The position numbers were made by a program, and so were the translations under genes. The notes beneath the pieces are model-generated. The model was given only the letters and a program-made list of their open reading frames with translations, did not search any database and was not told where the DNA came from. A stretch of 64,000 bases of DNA, from positions 1-64,000 of the forward strand of contig JAHRAZ010000023.1 of NCBI GenBank assembly GCA_020027475.1, in the 5' to 3' direction. Shown piece after piece: positions 35,166-44,384 of the stretch. The stretch is from Microthrixaceae bacterium (GTDB taxonomy: Bacteria; Actinomycetota; Acidimicrobiia; Acidimicrobiales; Microtrichaceae). Numbering within the stretch: the stretch's first letter is position 1; the number at the start of each line of letters is the position of its first letter.

Positions 35166-35760
35166 CACCTCCGACGGGATCACCTTGGCGGCCGAGACCG
35201 TCTTGCCCGAAGGTGAGGTGCTGGCAGCAGCGGTGCTGCTGCATCCCCATCCACTGATGGGTGGCAACATGGCCGCTCCGGTCCCGGATCATCTGTTCAG
35301 GCTCCTTCCGGCCGAGGGGATCGCAGTCATGCGGTTCGATTTCCGGGGCGCCGGATCATCCGGTGGCGAATTCGGTGGCGGAATTGCAGAGGCGACCGAC
35401 ACAGAAGCGGCCATCGACCATCTGGCCACATCCACGGGCCTACCCGTGTGGCTCGTTGGCTGGTCCTTCGGCGCTGACGTGTCCCTTCAGGTGGTGGATC
35501 CTCGCGTGGCGGGCTGGGTCTGCATCGCTGCCCCGCTGAGAACGGTTTCCACCGACTTGATGTTGGCTGCCGATGATCCCCGACCGATTCACCTGATGGT
35601 CGCCGAGCACGATCAGTTCACCACACCTGAGCAGATCGCCGAGTCGAGTGCCGGCTGGGTGAACACCCGGACACAGGTGATCCCGGGAACCGATCACTTC
35701 CTCGCGGGCAGACTCGGAGCGGTGGCACTCGCGACAACAGCAATTCTCGAATCAGGCTGA
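35146..35760 (+). CDS. Alpha/beta hydrolase
   Basis: About 204-aa serine hydrolase core. The oxyanion region HPHPLMGG, FDFRGAGSS, the nucleophile elbow GWSFGAD (Ser), and the acidic residue in VAEHDQF and His in GTDHF complete the catalytic triad. The length fits the small dienelactone-hydrolase/YpfH-type group. The GTG at 35146 fits the 7-base distance to TATTGT; ATG at 35140 is an alternative. Substrate unknown. Confidence 0.82.
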   Translation: MTVVPLNTSDGITLAAETVLPEGEVLAAAVLLHPHPLMGGNMAAPVPDHLFRLLPAEGIAVMRFDFRGAGSSGGEFGGGIAEATDTEAAIDHLATSTGLPVWLVGWSFGADVSLQVVDPRVAGWVCIAAPLRTVSTDLMLAADDPRPIHLMVAEHDQFTTPEQIAESSAGWVNTRTQVIPGTDHFLAGRLGAVALATTAILESG

Positions 35761-35876
35761 ACGAGTCCGAACACGCTCCCGGACCGACCCCGGTGGACGC
35801 CGGACCGGCATGTCCATGCTCGCACCCAGATCAGATCGGGTGTCGGTCACCTCGGACGTCGATCAGGCCGTGCGGA

Positions 35877-36683
35877 TCAGAGCCTGTCGGGACTCGGACG
35901 GACACGAACCCCGGCCGCAGCCAGAGCCTCCTTCGCATCGCCGACCGAATGCTCGCGGAAATGGAATATCGATGCTGCCAGGACAGCCTCGGCCCCGGCC
36001 TCGGTGATGCCTTCCACAAGATGGCGGAGGGTTCCGACTCCTCCGGACGCGATCACCGGAACCGTGACGGAACCGGCAACTGCCGCGGTGACCGGCACAT
36101 CGAAACCGTCGCGGGTGCCGTCGCGGTCCATCGAGGTGAGCAGAATCTCTCCGGCTCCGAGCTCAACAGCCTTTTCAGCCCATTCGAGAGTGTCGAGTCC
36201 TGTGGGAGTCCGACCGCCGTGGGTATACACCTCGAACTCGGGAGCATCGGGCCGATCCGGCTTACGGCCACGTGAATCAATGGCCACGACCACACACTGC
36301 GCACCGAATTCTTCGGCGATCTCGCTGATCAGTTCAGGCCGTTCCACGGCTGCGGTGTTCACGCCCACCTTGTCCGCGCCTGCCCGCAGGATCGCCCTCG
36401 CGTCCTCAACGGAGCGGATTCCGCCTCCAACGGTGAAGGGTATGAACACCTGCTCGGCTGTGTGGCGAACCATCTCCAGTGTGGTGTCCCGGGCATCACT
36501 GGAAGCCGTGATGTCGAGGAATACCAACTCGTCGGCACCTTCGGCGTCGTAACGCTCAGCCAGTTCCACCGGATCACCGGCGTCGACCAGGTCGACGAAG
36601 TTCACACCCTTGACCACCCGGCCGGCATCCACATCGAGACAAGGTATGACCCTTGCGACATTCATTCCCTGCCCCCCGGTCAT
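35877..36683 (-). CDS. hisF: Imidazole glycerol phosphate synthase, HisF
   Basis: 268-aa cyclase barrel of the fifth His step, partner of His[10 protein letters not shown] (first catalytic Asp) and VVVAIDSRG (second catalytic Asp) are present. The ATG at 36683 overlaps the hisA stop by 4 bases; an internal ATG six codons in is the more usual family start. It is the last gene of the his operon; nothing clear lies in the gap to 35760. Confidence 0.95.
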   Translation of the reverse strand: MTGGQGMNVARVIPCLDVDAGRVVKGVNFVDLVDAGDPVELAERYDAEGADELVFLDITASSDARDTTLEMVRHTAEQVFIPFTVGGGIRSVEDARAILRAGADKVGVNTAAVERPELISEIAEEFGAQCVVVAIDSRGRKPDRPDAPEFEVYTHGGRTPTGLDTLEWAEKAVELGAGEILLTSMDRDGTRDGFDVPVTAAVAGSVTVPVIASGGVGTLRHLVEGITEAGAEAVLAASIFHFREHSVGDAKEALAAAGVRVRPSPDRL

Positions 36684-37435
36684 TCCCCGGCCTTCGGCGC
36701 AGAGCCCCAGGTGCCACCAAGACTCGCCACGGCCTCGGCAACCGTGAACGCACCCTCGTAGATGGCTCGACCAACTATCACTGCGGCCAGGGAACGGCCG
36801 CGGCGTTCCATGCGATCCAGAACCTCAAGATCCGCCAAAGTGCCGACACCTCCGGATGCAACAACCGGTATCTCCGTGGATTCCAGTACCGAGGCCAGGC
36901 CAGTGGTGTCCGGTCCTTCCAGTGTCCCGTCCCGACCGATCTCGGTCACGATCAAGGCTTCCACCCCGTCAGACGCGAAGGAGGCCGCCACCTCGATCAG
37001 GTCCCGACCGGAGCCTTCCTTCCAACCCCGAACCGCAACATCGCGTCCCCGGGCGTCCAGTCCGACCGCCACGCGATGTCCGGCTGCCAGCCGCCTGACA
37101 AATTCCGGATCCTCCAGCGCCGCCGTTCCGACCACAACGCGGGTCACCCCGAGGTCGAACAGCGCATTTGCCGACGCAAGGTTCCTCACACCGCCGCCGG
37201 TCTGCACGGGAACCGACACCGCTTCGGCAATTGCGCCGATGGCAGCCCGATTGGTGGGTTCACCCGTGCGGGCCGCGTCGAGATCGACCACATGGATCCA
37301 CGACGCACCCTCGGATTCAAACGCGAGGGCCTGAGCCACGGGATCTTCCCCATATACCTTCGACTGCTCGTAGTCGCCCTGGTAGAGGCGCACACAGTTG
37401 CCGCCGAGAAGATCGATTGCGGGGAAGAGTTCCAT
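36680..37435 (-). CDS. hisA: ProFAR isomerase HisA
   Basis: 251-aa barrel that isomerises Pro[12 protein letters not shown] and VGLDARG carry the two catalytic aspartates. A separate trpF exists (29410-30081), so dual PriA activity is not needed. Its start overlaps the hisH stop by one base. Confidence 0.94.
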   Translation of the reverse strand: MELFPAIDLLGGNCVRLYQGDYEQSKVYGEDPVAQALAFESEGASWIHVVDLDAARTGEPTNRAAIGAIAEAVSVPVQTGGGVRNLASANALFDLGVTRVVVGTAALEDPEFVRRLAAGHRVAVGLDARGRDVAVRGWKEGSGRDLIEVAASFASDGVEALIVTEIGRDGTLEGPDTTGLASVLESTEIPVVASGGVGTLADLEVLDRMERRGRSLAAVIVGRAIYEGAFTVAEAVASLGGTWGSAPKAGE

Positions 37436-38070
37436 CAGTTTCGGACCGCCTGAACAGATCCGACAAAGTTCCGCAGGAGTGCCAAGCCGGACTCACTGGA
37501 CTTTTCCGGATGGAATTGGCAGGCACTGACATTTCCTCTCGCCGAGGCTGCGGTGATTTCCGTGCCGTAGGTGCACGTCGCAATCGTGTCAGCAGTTACC
37601 ACGGGAGCGAATGAGTGCACGAAGTACATCCAGGGTGACTCTCCCAGATCGGCGAATAGCGGAGAGGAGCGAATCACTTTGAGTTGATTCCACTGCATCT
37701 GCGGCTTCTTCACGGTGTCCGGCAGTTCGATCACCCGGCCGCCGAACACACCCAGTCCGCGAACTCCTGGGGATTCATCCGAGTCCTCGTAGAGCATCTG
37801 CATTCCGACGCAGATTCCGAGGAATGGTCGCCCGGTCTCGATGAAGTCCAGCGCCACGGTGGCCAATCCGCTGTCTCGCAGGGCCGCCATGGCGGGACCG
37901 AACGCGCCGACCCCCGGCAGTACCATGGCATCGGCTTCGGCCACGTTCTGTGGATCGGAACTCAGGAAAGCGTCGGCTCCCACGTGCTGCAATGCCTTCT
38001 CCGCGGAGCGCAGATTGCCGATTCCGTAGTCCAGAACAGCTATCTGTGGAGCGTCGAAGTCGGCCCTCAC
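37435..38070 (-). CDS. hisH: Imidazole glycerol phosphate synthase, HisH
   Basis: 211-aa class I glutaminase subunit that feeds ammonia to HisF. GICVGMQ carries the nucleophile Cys; the His-Glu pair lies in CQFHPEKS. The GTG start overlaps hisB by 4 bases (GTGA). Confidence 0.95.
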   Translation of the reverse strand: MRADFDAPQIAVLDYGIGNLRSAEKALQHVGADAFLSSDPQNVAEADAMVLPGVGAFGPAMAALRDSGLATVALDFIETGRPFLGICVGMQMLYEDSDESPGVRGLGVFGGRVIELPDTVKKPQMQWNQLKVIRSSPLFADLGESPWMYFVHSFAPVVTADTIATCTYGTEITAASARGNVSACQFHPEKSSESGLALLRNFVGSVQAVRN

Positions 38071-38663
38071 AACACCCCTTTGGTGGAGGGAACTCCCCCG
38101 CCTTCGATGCGGACCGCGTCACGAAGAGCGCGGGCAGCAGCTTTGACGGAGGCTTCGATGATGTGGTGAGTGTTACGGCCATGGATCATTTCGAGGTACA
38201 ACGTGATCGCTGCGCCGCCGGCGAACGCTCGCCAGAACTCCTCCATCAACTGCGGATCGAATGGCGGATCTCCCAGGATCTTCTGGCCCGGCGGATCGAC
38301 CTCATAGTGCAGGAAGGGGCGGCCTGACAGGTCCACCACAGCGGAGACCAGTGCCTCATCCAGAGGTACCCGGATCGACGCGAAACGCCTCACGCCGGAC
38401 CGGTCACCGAGGGCCTCTCCGAGCGTCTCACCGAGCAGGATTCCTGTGTCCTCAACGGTGTGGTGCGCGTCGATCTCTGTGTCGCCAGTGGCCGAAACGG
38501 TCAGGTCCATCCCCCCATGGCGTCCAAGTTGGTCCAGCATGTGATCGAAGAAGGCGATGCCCGTGTTGACGTTGGTCTTTCCGCTGCCGTCGACGTCGAC
38601 GGTGATCTCGATCCTTGTTTCCCTGGTTGATCGCGATCCACGCGCTGTCCGTCCGGTCGTCAT
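38067..38663 (-). CDS. hisB: Imidazoleglycerol-phosphate dehydratase
   Basis: 198-aa manganese enzyme. DHMLDQLGRH and DAHHTVEDTG are the first metal and substrate motifs; a second EDT-type His-rich motif is at the C-terminal end. The ATG at 38663 has AAGGGTG upstream; a longer in-frame ORF runs into hisC. It is a stand-alone dehydratase with no phosphatase domain. Confidence 0.95.
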   Translation of the reverse strand: MTTGRTARGSRSTRETRIEITVDVDGSGKTNVNTGIAFFDHMLDQLGRHGGMDLTVSATGDTEIDAHHTVEDTGILLGETLGEALGDRSGVRRFASIRVPLDEALVSAVVDLSGRPFLHYEVDPPGQKILGDPPFDPQLMEEFWRAFAGGAAITLYLEMIHGRNTHHIIEASVKAAARALRDAVRIEGGGVPSTKGVL

Positions 38664-38748
38664 GTCAGTCACCCTTCCAGCGTCGCGCACTCTCGCGGCA
38701 TCGCGGGAACACGGTGGTGTGACCCGACAAGCAAGTCCGCCCGAGTTG

Positions 38749-39837
38749 TCATCCCAACACTTCCTGCAGCGCCACCAGAAATCGGTCATTTTCGGCGCGG
38801 GTTCCCAGCGTGACCCTCAGGCAGTCGGTCAATCCCGGCCAACTCGCACAATTTCGCACCAGAACTCCGGATTCCACAAGCCGATTCCACAGCTCGTCGC
38901 CGGGCACCGCTCGAGGCCGGAACAGTATGAAGTTTGCCCCGGAGGGCCACTGGTCCAGGGGTAGTTCATCCAGGGCCGTGGCCACGCGGCCACGTTCCTC
39001 CACAAGGAAAGCCACCCGGGCTTCCATCTCATGGTGAAAGTCGAGTGCAACCCTTCCGGCAATCTGCTTGAAGGCATCCAGGTGGTACGGCAGAACCACC
39101 CTGAAGAGATCAGAGACTGCCCAGCTGGGTCCGATCAGGTAACCCAGTCTCAGCGCCGCCGCCGACCAAGTCTTCGAGAACGTCCTGGAAACCAACAGTG
39201 ACCGGTCCTCCGAAACGAGTTCCAGGGCGGAATGCGCAGCGAACTGACCGTATGCCTCGTCGACCACGAGGATTCCGTCAACCGACTCAACGAGCTTCAA
39301 CACGGTTTCAATCGTCTGTGTGGTCTCCACTGCACCGGTCGGATTGTTGGGAGAACACAGAAACGTGATCGAAGGTTTCCAGGAGGTGATGAGTTCTTCC
39401 GCTGCGCCGAGGTCCAGATTGAAGTTCTCGTCCCTGGACGCCGATATCACCTCGGCGCCGGCGATTTTCGCGATGTGGCTGTGCAGTGCATATGTGGGCT
39501 CGAAGGTGGCGACCGATCGACCCGCGCCGCCGTACGCCAGGCAAACCGACTGGAGAGCTTCGTTGGATCCGTTGGCGACGAACACCTGATCGGCATCCAG
39601 CGCTCGGCCTGCCGCCCCGGATTCGACTTCGGCAATCGACTCCCGCAATTGCAGTGCTGTGCGGTCCGGGTAGCGGTGCCAGTTGATGGAGTCGAGTCGA
39701 TCCCTCAATGCGATGTCGAATTCTGCCGGCGGTGGCTCCGGTGACTCGTTGGTGTTGAGTCGCACATCCACATCCATCTGGGGAGAGTGATATCCCTCCA
39801 TGGGGGCGAGGTCGTCGCGAACCCTTGGTCGACTCAT
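38749..39837 (-). CDS. hisC: Histidinol-phosphate aminotransferase
   Basis: 362-aa fold-type I PLP enzyme. The PLP lysine is in RTFSKTW; LCSPNNPTG and DEAYGQF are typical of HisC. Its start overlaps the hisD stop by 4 bases, and hisB follows after about 85 bases. Confidence 0.94.
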   Translation of the reverse strand: MSRPRVRDDLAPMEGYHSPQMDVDVRLNTNESPEPPPAEFDIALRDRLDSINWHRYPDRTALQLRESIAEVESGAAGRALDADQVFVANGSNEALQSVCLAYGGAGRSVATFEPTYALHSHIAKIAGAEVISASRDENFNLDLGAAEELITSWKPSITFLCSPNNPTGAVETTQTIETVLKLVESVDGILVVDEAYGQFAAHSALELVSEDRSLLVSRTFSKTWSAAALRLGYLIGPSWAVSDLFRVVLPYHLDAFKQIAGRVALDFHHEMEARVAFLVEERGRVATALDELPLDQWPSGANFILFRPRAVPGDELWNRLVESGVLVRNCASWPGLTDCLRVTLGTRAENDRFLVALQEVLG

Positions 39838-41144
39838 CTGGAACTTTCCTCAGCCAGGGGCAGACGATCCAGCCTCATGCGAACGGAGCGTGCATGTGCA
39901 TCAAGGCCTTCCGCCCGCGCGAGTGTTTCCGCGGCCGGACCCACGGCTCGAATGCCCTCCTCGGACACGCTCACGATGTGATGTTGTTTCAGGAAATCAT
40001 CCACGGTCAGAGCGGACGAAAAACGCGCGGATCCGTGCGTGGGCAGGACGTGACTCGGACCGGCCACATAATCGCCGATCGCCGTAGGCGACAGCGGGCC
40101 GCAAAACACCGCGCCGGCATTCTCGACCGTGCGCGCCAAGTCCTGTGCAGAGACACAGAGCAGTTCCAGGTGTTCAGGTGCCACCAGGTCACTCACGGCG
40201 ATCGCCTGTTGGGGATCATCCACCAGAACGCAATGGCCACTCCTCGCCAGCGTCGCAGCAATATCTTCGCGCCTCGGTGCCGCGGCAGTGAGTCGCTCGA
40301 CGGACTTGATCACCGCATCGGCAACGTCGGGATCCCAGGTGATCACCCAGGCAAGACCGTCAGGTCCGTGCTCGGCCTGGAGCATCACGTCGATTGCGGC
40401 CAGATCCGGGTCAACCGAGTCGTCAACCACCACCACGACTTCCGACGGTCCGGCGAATGCGGCTGCAATCCCGACCTCGGACGCAACAGCCCGCTTTGCG
40501 AGAGCTACATAGACGTTGCCGGGACCGCAGATCACATCTACCGCGGCAATCGTCTCGGTGCCATAGGTGAGTGCAGCGATGGCTTGCGCCCCTCCGACCG
40601 CGTAGACCTCGTCCACCCCTGCAATCGCAGCAGCCGCCAATGTGACGTCGGCAACCGCAGCGGTATCGCGATCGGGCGGCACACACACGGCCACTCTCGG
40701 CACTCCGGCAACCTTGGCGGGGATGGCTGTCATCAGAAGGGTGGATGGATAGGCAGCGCGGCCGCCGGGGACATAACAGCCGGCCGAAGCCACCGCACGG
40801 AAATATGAGGTGACGTGGACACCGCTGCCCTCATGAGTCACTTCCGGCCGGAGCTGCTCCATGTGGTGAATCCGGATCCGTTCTGCCGCGAATGCCATGG
40901 CCTCGAGCACTTCGGGGTCGACCCGTTCGGCGGCCGCAGCTATCTCTGCTGGACTCACCCTCGGGCTGACCAGACGTACACCATCAAGGCTTTCGGTGAG
41001 ATCCAGAACTGCGGAATCCCCACGGGTCCTGACGTCGCGCAGGATCTCGGCAACCGTGTCGATTGCTGCGTCAGCGATCGCCGGGGGCCGCGGAAGAAGG
41101 GATTCAATATCGGTTTCCCCTCGGAGATCCAAGCGTGTGAGCAC
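39834..41144 (-). CDS. hisD: Histidinol dehydrogenase
   Basis: 436-aa zinc enzyme doing the last two oxidations of His synthesis. CYVPGGRAAYPST, GGAQAIAAL, and HVLPTHGSARF are the family signatures. The GTG at 41144 is 6 bases after TAGCTT, so the his operon mRNA should begin at the GTG. First gene of hisDCBHAF. Confidence 0.96.
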   Translation of the reverse strand: MLTRLDLRGETDIESLLPRPPAIADAAIDTVAEILRDVRTRGDSAVLDLTESLDGVRLVSPRVSPAEIAAAAERVDPEVLEAMAFAAERIRIHHMEQLRPEVTHEGSGVHVTSYFRAVASAGCYVPGGRAAYPSTLLMTAIPAKVAGVPRVAVCVPPDRDTAAVADVTLAAAAIAGVDEVYAVGGAQAIAALTYGTETIAAVDVICGPGNVYVALAKRAVASEVGIAAAFAGPSEVVVVVDDSVDPDLAAIDVMLQAEHGPDGLAWVITWDPDVADAVIKSVERLTAAAPRREDIAATLARSGHCVLVDDPQQAIAVSDLVAPEHLELLCVSAQDLARTVENAGAVFCGPLSPTAIGDYVAGPSHVLPTHGSARFSSALTVDDFLKQHHIVSVSEEGIRAVGPAAETLARAEGLDAHARSVRMRLDRLPLAEESSR

Positions 41145-41150
41145 CGTGCC

Positions 41151-41156
41151 AAGCTA
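41151..41156 (-). promoter_or_regulatory. Predicted -10 box of the his operon
   Basis: TAGCTT on the minus strand, 6 bases before hisD GTG. A leaderless start leaves no room for a classical His leader-peptide attenuator. Confidence 0.55.
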
Positions 41157-41300
41157 CCGATCCGGATGAGGGCACGGCCAACACATTCCTGTCAGGACCT
41201 TGCCGGCCGATTTTCGCGCGTACCGGATCACGATTTGCCACGGGCAACTTCCGGTAGCTTCCGGCCACCTTGGCAGGGGTCCTCTGGCTTGAGCACCGAC

Positions 41301-41338
41301 CCCGACGGACCAGAACTGCCCCGACGCACTAGAACTGC
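41301..41338 (+). repeat. Tandem 19-base duplication carrying a -10 box
   Basis: cccgacggaccagaactgc (41301-41319) is followed by cccgacgcactagaactgc (41320-41338), 17 of 19 identical. The second copy turns CAGAAC into TAGAAC, exactly 6 bases before GTG 41342. Confidence 0.75.
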
Positions 41339-41341
41339 AGA

Positions 41342-41533
41342 GTGAGCCTGCACGCCGACCTCGCCTCCCTCGTTTCGTCGCTTGATCAGATGCTGGAGAG
41401 AATCGAGTCTGCGGCTGAGGCCGTGAAAGGCACGTCGGAGGAGGTACTGCTGGTGGACCTCTACGAAGTCGAACGCAATCTCAAGATGGCGAACCGCCGA
41501 CTCAATCGGGTGCTCGCAGCGCACGAACCCTGA
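41342..41533 (+). CDS. Small helical protein
   Basis: 63-aa protein, likely two helices with coiled-coil spacing (LASLVSSLDQMLERIESAAEAV and VERNLKMANRRLNRVL). No motif recognised. The GTG start is supported by the TAGAAC box six bases upstream. Function unknown. Confidence 0.6.
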   Translation: MSLHADLASLVSSLDQMLERIESAAEAVKGTSEEVLLVDLYEVERNLKMANRRLNRVLAAHEP

Positions 41534-41883
41534 TCACAGAAGCCCTCGTCACGCGAACACTGCCCATGACAACGCTGCCGGAAAAAGCGAATCGACGCCC
41601 CGAGGGGCGCCGATTCGGTGACCCGGGCGGCGGGAGCCTCAGATCACCAAGCCAGGTGGCGGGAACCTGGTGAGCAGGAGTCCAGCACATCAGCCCACCA
41701 CTGTCGAGGGTTTCTCGCACACTTTTCGTGAGATCCTGCCGAACTAGCGAGTTCGAGTTGGCTGTCGGTGACTTTCGTCATACCACGCGCCATCTCCTGT
41801 ACAAGACATGAATGCTCCATCGCCCCGAGTCTGCATCCACAACAGGATTCCCTCGCGCGGCCTTGTTCACTTCCACGGAAGCC
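41534..41883. other. Non-coding stretch with two hairpins
   Basis: A near-perfect 13-base inverted repeat, gaatcgacgcccc / ggggcgccgattc (41589-41616), is followed on the minus strand by a five-T run (41586-41582), which fits an intrinsic terminator for leftward transcription (nth). A second, weaker stem (ccaggt/acctgg, 41652-41670) lies beside it. No credible ORF is seen here. Confidence 0.5.
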
Positions 41884-42525
41884 TCAGAGTTCCACCGAAG
41901 GGCAGTACCAGGCGAGCGAGCACTCTCCGCAGCGAGGTTTGCGGGCACCGCAGACGCGTCTGCCGTGGAGAATGAGTCGCAAACTGAAATCACCACGTTC
42001 CACAGCCGGCACCATCGGGTTCAACTCGTGTTCCACCTTCACCGGATCTGTTTCGGAGGTGAGTTCCAGGCGTTTCGACAACCTCAGGACGTGGGTATCC
42101 ACCGGGAGACCCGGCAAGTCCATGACCACGCTGCGGACTACATTGGCCGTCTTGCGACCCACACCGGGTAGCTTCACGAGGTCGGCCATTGCTGAGGGCA
42201 CTTCTCCGCCATGTCTTTCGGTAACGGCGTCAGCCATGCCGATCAGGCTCCTGGTCTTTGATCGGAAGAACCCTGTTGATCGCACGATCTCCTCGACATC
42301 TTCCGGATTCGCCACCGCCAGATCGCCGGCCTGCGGATACTTGGCGAACAGAGCCGGGGTAACCATGTTGACCCGCACATCGGTGCATTGCGCCGACAGA
42401 ATCGTGGCGGCCAGCAACTCGTAGGCATTGTCGTGATCAAGTTCGCAGACTGCGCCGGGATACTCCTCCTTCAGCAGCTCGTTCGCCCAACGGGCACGCC
42501 CTTTGGGTGTTCGAGGTCGCCGCAC
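41884..42525 (-). CDS. nth: Endonuclease III
   Basis: About 213-aa DNA glycosylase/AP lyase for oxidised pyrimidines. The helix-hairpin-helix LPGVGRKTANVV, catalytic Lys and the VDTHVLRLSKRL Asp, and the four-cysteine [4Fe-4S] loop (C-x6-C-x2-C-x5-C in CGARKPRCGECSLAWYC) are all present. GTG at 42525 is a best guess; the in-frame ORF extends to 42627 with low-complexity residues. It is divergent from and overlaps the promoter side of mshD. Confidence 0.92.
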   Translation of the reverse strand: MRRPRTPKGRARWANELLKEEYPGAVCELDHDNAYELLAATILSAQCTDVRVNMVTPALFAKYPQAGDLAVANPEDVEEIVRSTGFFRSKTRSLIGMADAVTERHGGEVPSAMADLVKLPGVGRKTANVVRSVVMDLPGLPVDTHVLRLSKRLELTSETDPVKVEHELNPMVPAVERGDFSLRLILHGRRVCGARKPRCGECSLAWYCPSVEL

Positions 42526-42600
42526 ACCCAGCGGCGGTGCCGGTGGAGATATCCCTCTGGACGCTGATGATGACCGCGATGTTGCCACGACTGCGCACGG

Positions 42601-42606
42601 TAGCCT
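42601..42606 (+). promoter_or_regulatory. Predicted -10 box of mshD
   Basis: TAGCCT ends 7 bases before GTG 42614, within the possible 5' end of nth. Confidence 0.5.
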
Positions 42607-42613
42607 CCGGGCG

Positions 42614-43243
42614 GTGACAGATCCCACGGCCGGCGGTCCGACCCTGCCTCCAGCCGACGAACTCGAGTGGGTTGTGCCGCTGGAACCCTCCAGCGATCAA
42701 GCTATGTCGGAGCGCGGCTTGGCGCGGGTCAGAACAATTCTGCAGATGCGCAGCGGGCTACCGCTCGCCGACGGGGCGACTGCGTCGGTTCGCAGGATCA
42801 CGACGCAGGCGTTTGATCCGATGATCGACTCAGCAGGCTTTCTGGACGTGAACAATCGGGCGTTCTGGTGGCATCCGGATCAGGGTGGCTGGGATCAGCA
42901 ACGGTTGATGAGCGAATTGCACGCCGACTGGGTGGATCTGGATGGCTTCCTCGTGCACCGCGACGACACCTCGCGAATCGACGGATACTGCTGGACGAGG
43001 ATTCATCCACCCTCTGCAGATGACGATGAACCGGCGCTGGGCGAGATCTACGCCATTGCCACGGATCCACGCTGTCATGGACGTGGTCTGGGAAAGGCAC
43101 TGGTGGCGGCAGGACTGAGCCACCTTGGTTCAGAAGGTCTCGGTCACGGGATTCTGTATGTGGAGCAAGACAACGAGGCTGCGGTGCAGATGTACCTCAA
43201 GCTCGGTTTCCATGTTCACGAGCGACGCGGAGGCTACCGATGA
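42614..43243 (+). CDS. mshD: Mycothiol synthase-type acetyltransferase (single GNAT domain)
   Basis: 209-aa GNAT protein. LDVNNRAFWWHPDQGGWD, WVDLDGFLVH, IDGYCWTRIHP, GEIYAIATDPRCHGRGLGKAL and LYVEQDNEAAVQMYLKLGF match the C-terminal (active) domain of MshD, which acetylates the cysteine amine in mycothiol. Mycobacterial MshD has two GNAT domains in about 315 aa; here the N-terminal one is replaced by about 60 residues without a GNAT motif. The GTG start fits the TAGCCT box. Confidence 0.82.
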   Translation: MTDPTAGGPTLPPADELEWVVPLEPSSDQAMSERGLARVRTILQMRSGLPLADGATASVRRITTQAFDPMIDSAGFLDVNNRAFWWHPDQGGWDQQRLMSELHADWVDLDGFLVHRDDTSRIDGYCWTRIHPPSADDDEPALGEIYAIATDPRCHGRGLGKALVAAGLSHLGSEGLGHGILYVEQDNEAAVQMYLKLGFHVHERRGGYR

Positions 43244-43256
43244 GTGGGGGCCACCG

Positions 43257-44384
43257 ATGAACGCTGCGCAGCCACCGCCGCTCCTGTATGACCTCGAGCG
43301 CGAAGAACTCGCTGAGTTCCTCAGCGATGAGCCGAAGTACAGGGTGGATCAACTCTGGGAAGGTCTCTACCGCGACGCCCTCTTGCCGGCAGAGATATCG
43401 AATCTTCCGAAACGCCTTCGCGAGGAACTCACCGATGCCCTTCCCACCGGATGCGAATTGGCGAGGGAATCCGTCGCCGATGACGGAGACACGGTGAAGT
43501 TCCTGTGGTCCCTCGCGGATCAGGCGACCGTTGAGACCGTACTGATGCATTACCCGGGATCGTCCGCGAGCGCGGCGAGATCCACGGTCTGTGTGTCGAG
43601 CCAGGCGGGTTGCGCCATGGCGTGCAGTTTCTGCGCCACCGGCCAAGCCGGATTCGAAAGGCATCTGAGTGTCGGAGAAATCGTGGAACAGGTCCTGAGA
43701 GCTCAAAGACGCTCCGGTGATCGCCGCGTCTCCAACGTGGTGTTCATGGGAATGGGTGAACCCATGGCCAACTTCGACGCCACTTGGATGGCAACGAAAC
43801 GACTGCACGAAGCTGTCGGGATCGGCGCCCGTCACATCACGATCTCAACGGTCGGTCTGATCCCGGGGATCAGGAAACTCACGGAGGCAGAGTTGCCGGT
43901 GAGCCTTGCGGTGTCTCTGCACGCGGCCGACGACGACCTCCGAAACGAGCTCGTGCCACTGAATCGCAAATACCCGCTCGATCAGCTCATGGATGCGTGC
44001 GGGGAGTACTTCGGCCGGACCGGGCGCAGACTCACGTTCGAGTGGGCACTGATATCAGGCGTGAATGACCGCTATGAGGATGCCGACCGTCTGGCCGATC
44101 GGTGCAGACCCACGTCGGCGCACGTGAACCTGATACCGCTCAATCCGACGCCCTCCTACGGGGTTCCGGGCTCGAGCAGAAACCGCGTCCACGCCTTTGC
44201 GAACCGTCTTCGCCACCGTGGAGTGAACGTGACAATCCGGGACACCCGCGGATCGGACATCGATGCGGCCTGTGGCCAACTGTCCACGGCTCACTCCCTC
44301 GGGCGGGCCGGTGGGAAATCGCCGAGCGGCGACACGACAAGCGACCGAACCCGATCAGTGCAGATCACCGAACGCAGACAGTGA
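43257..44384 (+). CDS. rlmN: 23S rRNA (adenine-2503-C2) methyltransferase
   Basis: 375-aa radical-SAM enzyme that methylates A2503 of 23S rRNA and A37 of some tRNAs. CxxxCxxC is C119-C123-C126 (CAMACSFC), followed by MGMGEP and a C-terminal CGQL region. The ATG at 43257 has a GTGGGGG site; it starts 13 bases after mshD, so they may be co-transcribed. Its end overlaps the convergent nucleotidyltransferase gene by 20 bases. Confidence 0.94.
   Translation: MNAAQPPPLLYDLEREELAEFLSDEPKYRVDQLWEGLYRDALLPAEISNLPKRLREELTDALPTGCELARESVADDGDTVKFLWSLADQATVETVLMHYPGSSASAARSTVCVSSQAGCAMACSFCATGQAGFERHLSVGEIVEQVLRAQRRSGDRRVSNVVFMGMGEPMANFDATWMATKRLHEAVGIGARHITISTVGLIPGIRKLTEAELPVSLAVSLHAADDDLRNELVPLNRKYPLDQLMDACGEYFGRTGRRLTFEWALISGVNDRYEDADRLADRCRPTSAHVNLIPLNPTPSYGVPGSSRNRVHAFANRLRHRGVNVTIRDTRGSDIDAACGQLSTAHSLGRAGGKSPSGDTTSDRTRSVQITERRQ

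Noticed and set aside
36680-37435. Bifunctional PriA
   Set aside because: A separate, well-formed trpF is present, so the single-function HisA call is the simpler one.
41145-41341. His leader peptide attenuator
   Set aside because: The predicted his promoter leaves no leader, and no His-rich short ORF or paired stem-loops were seen.
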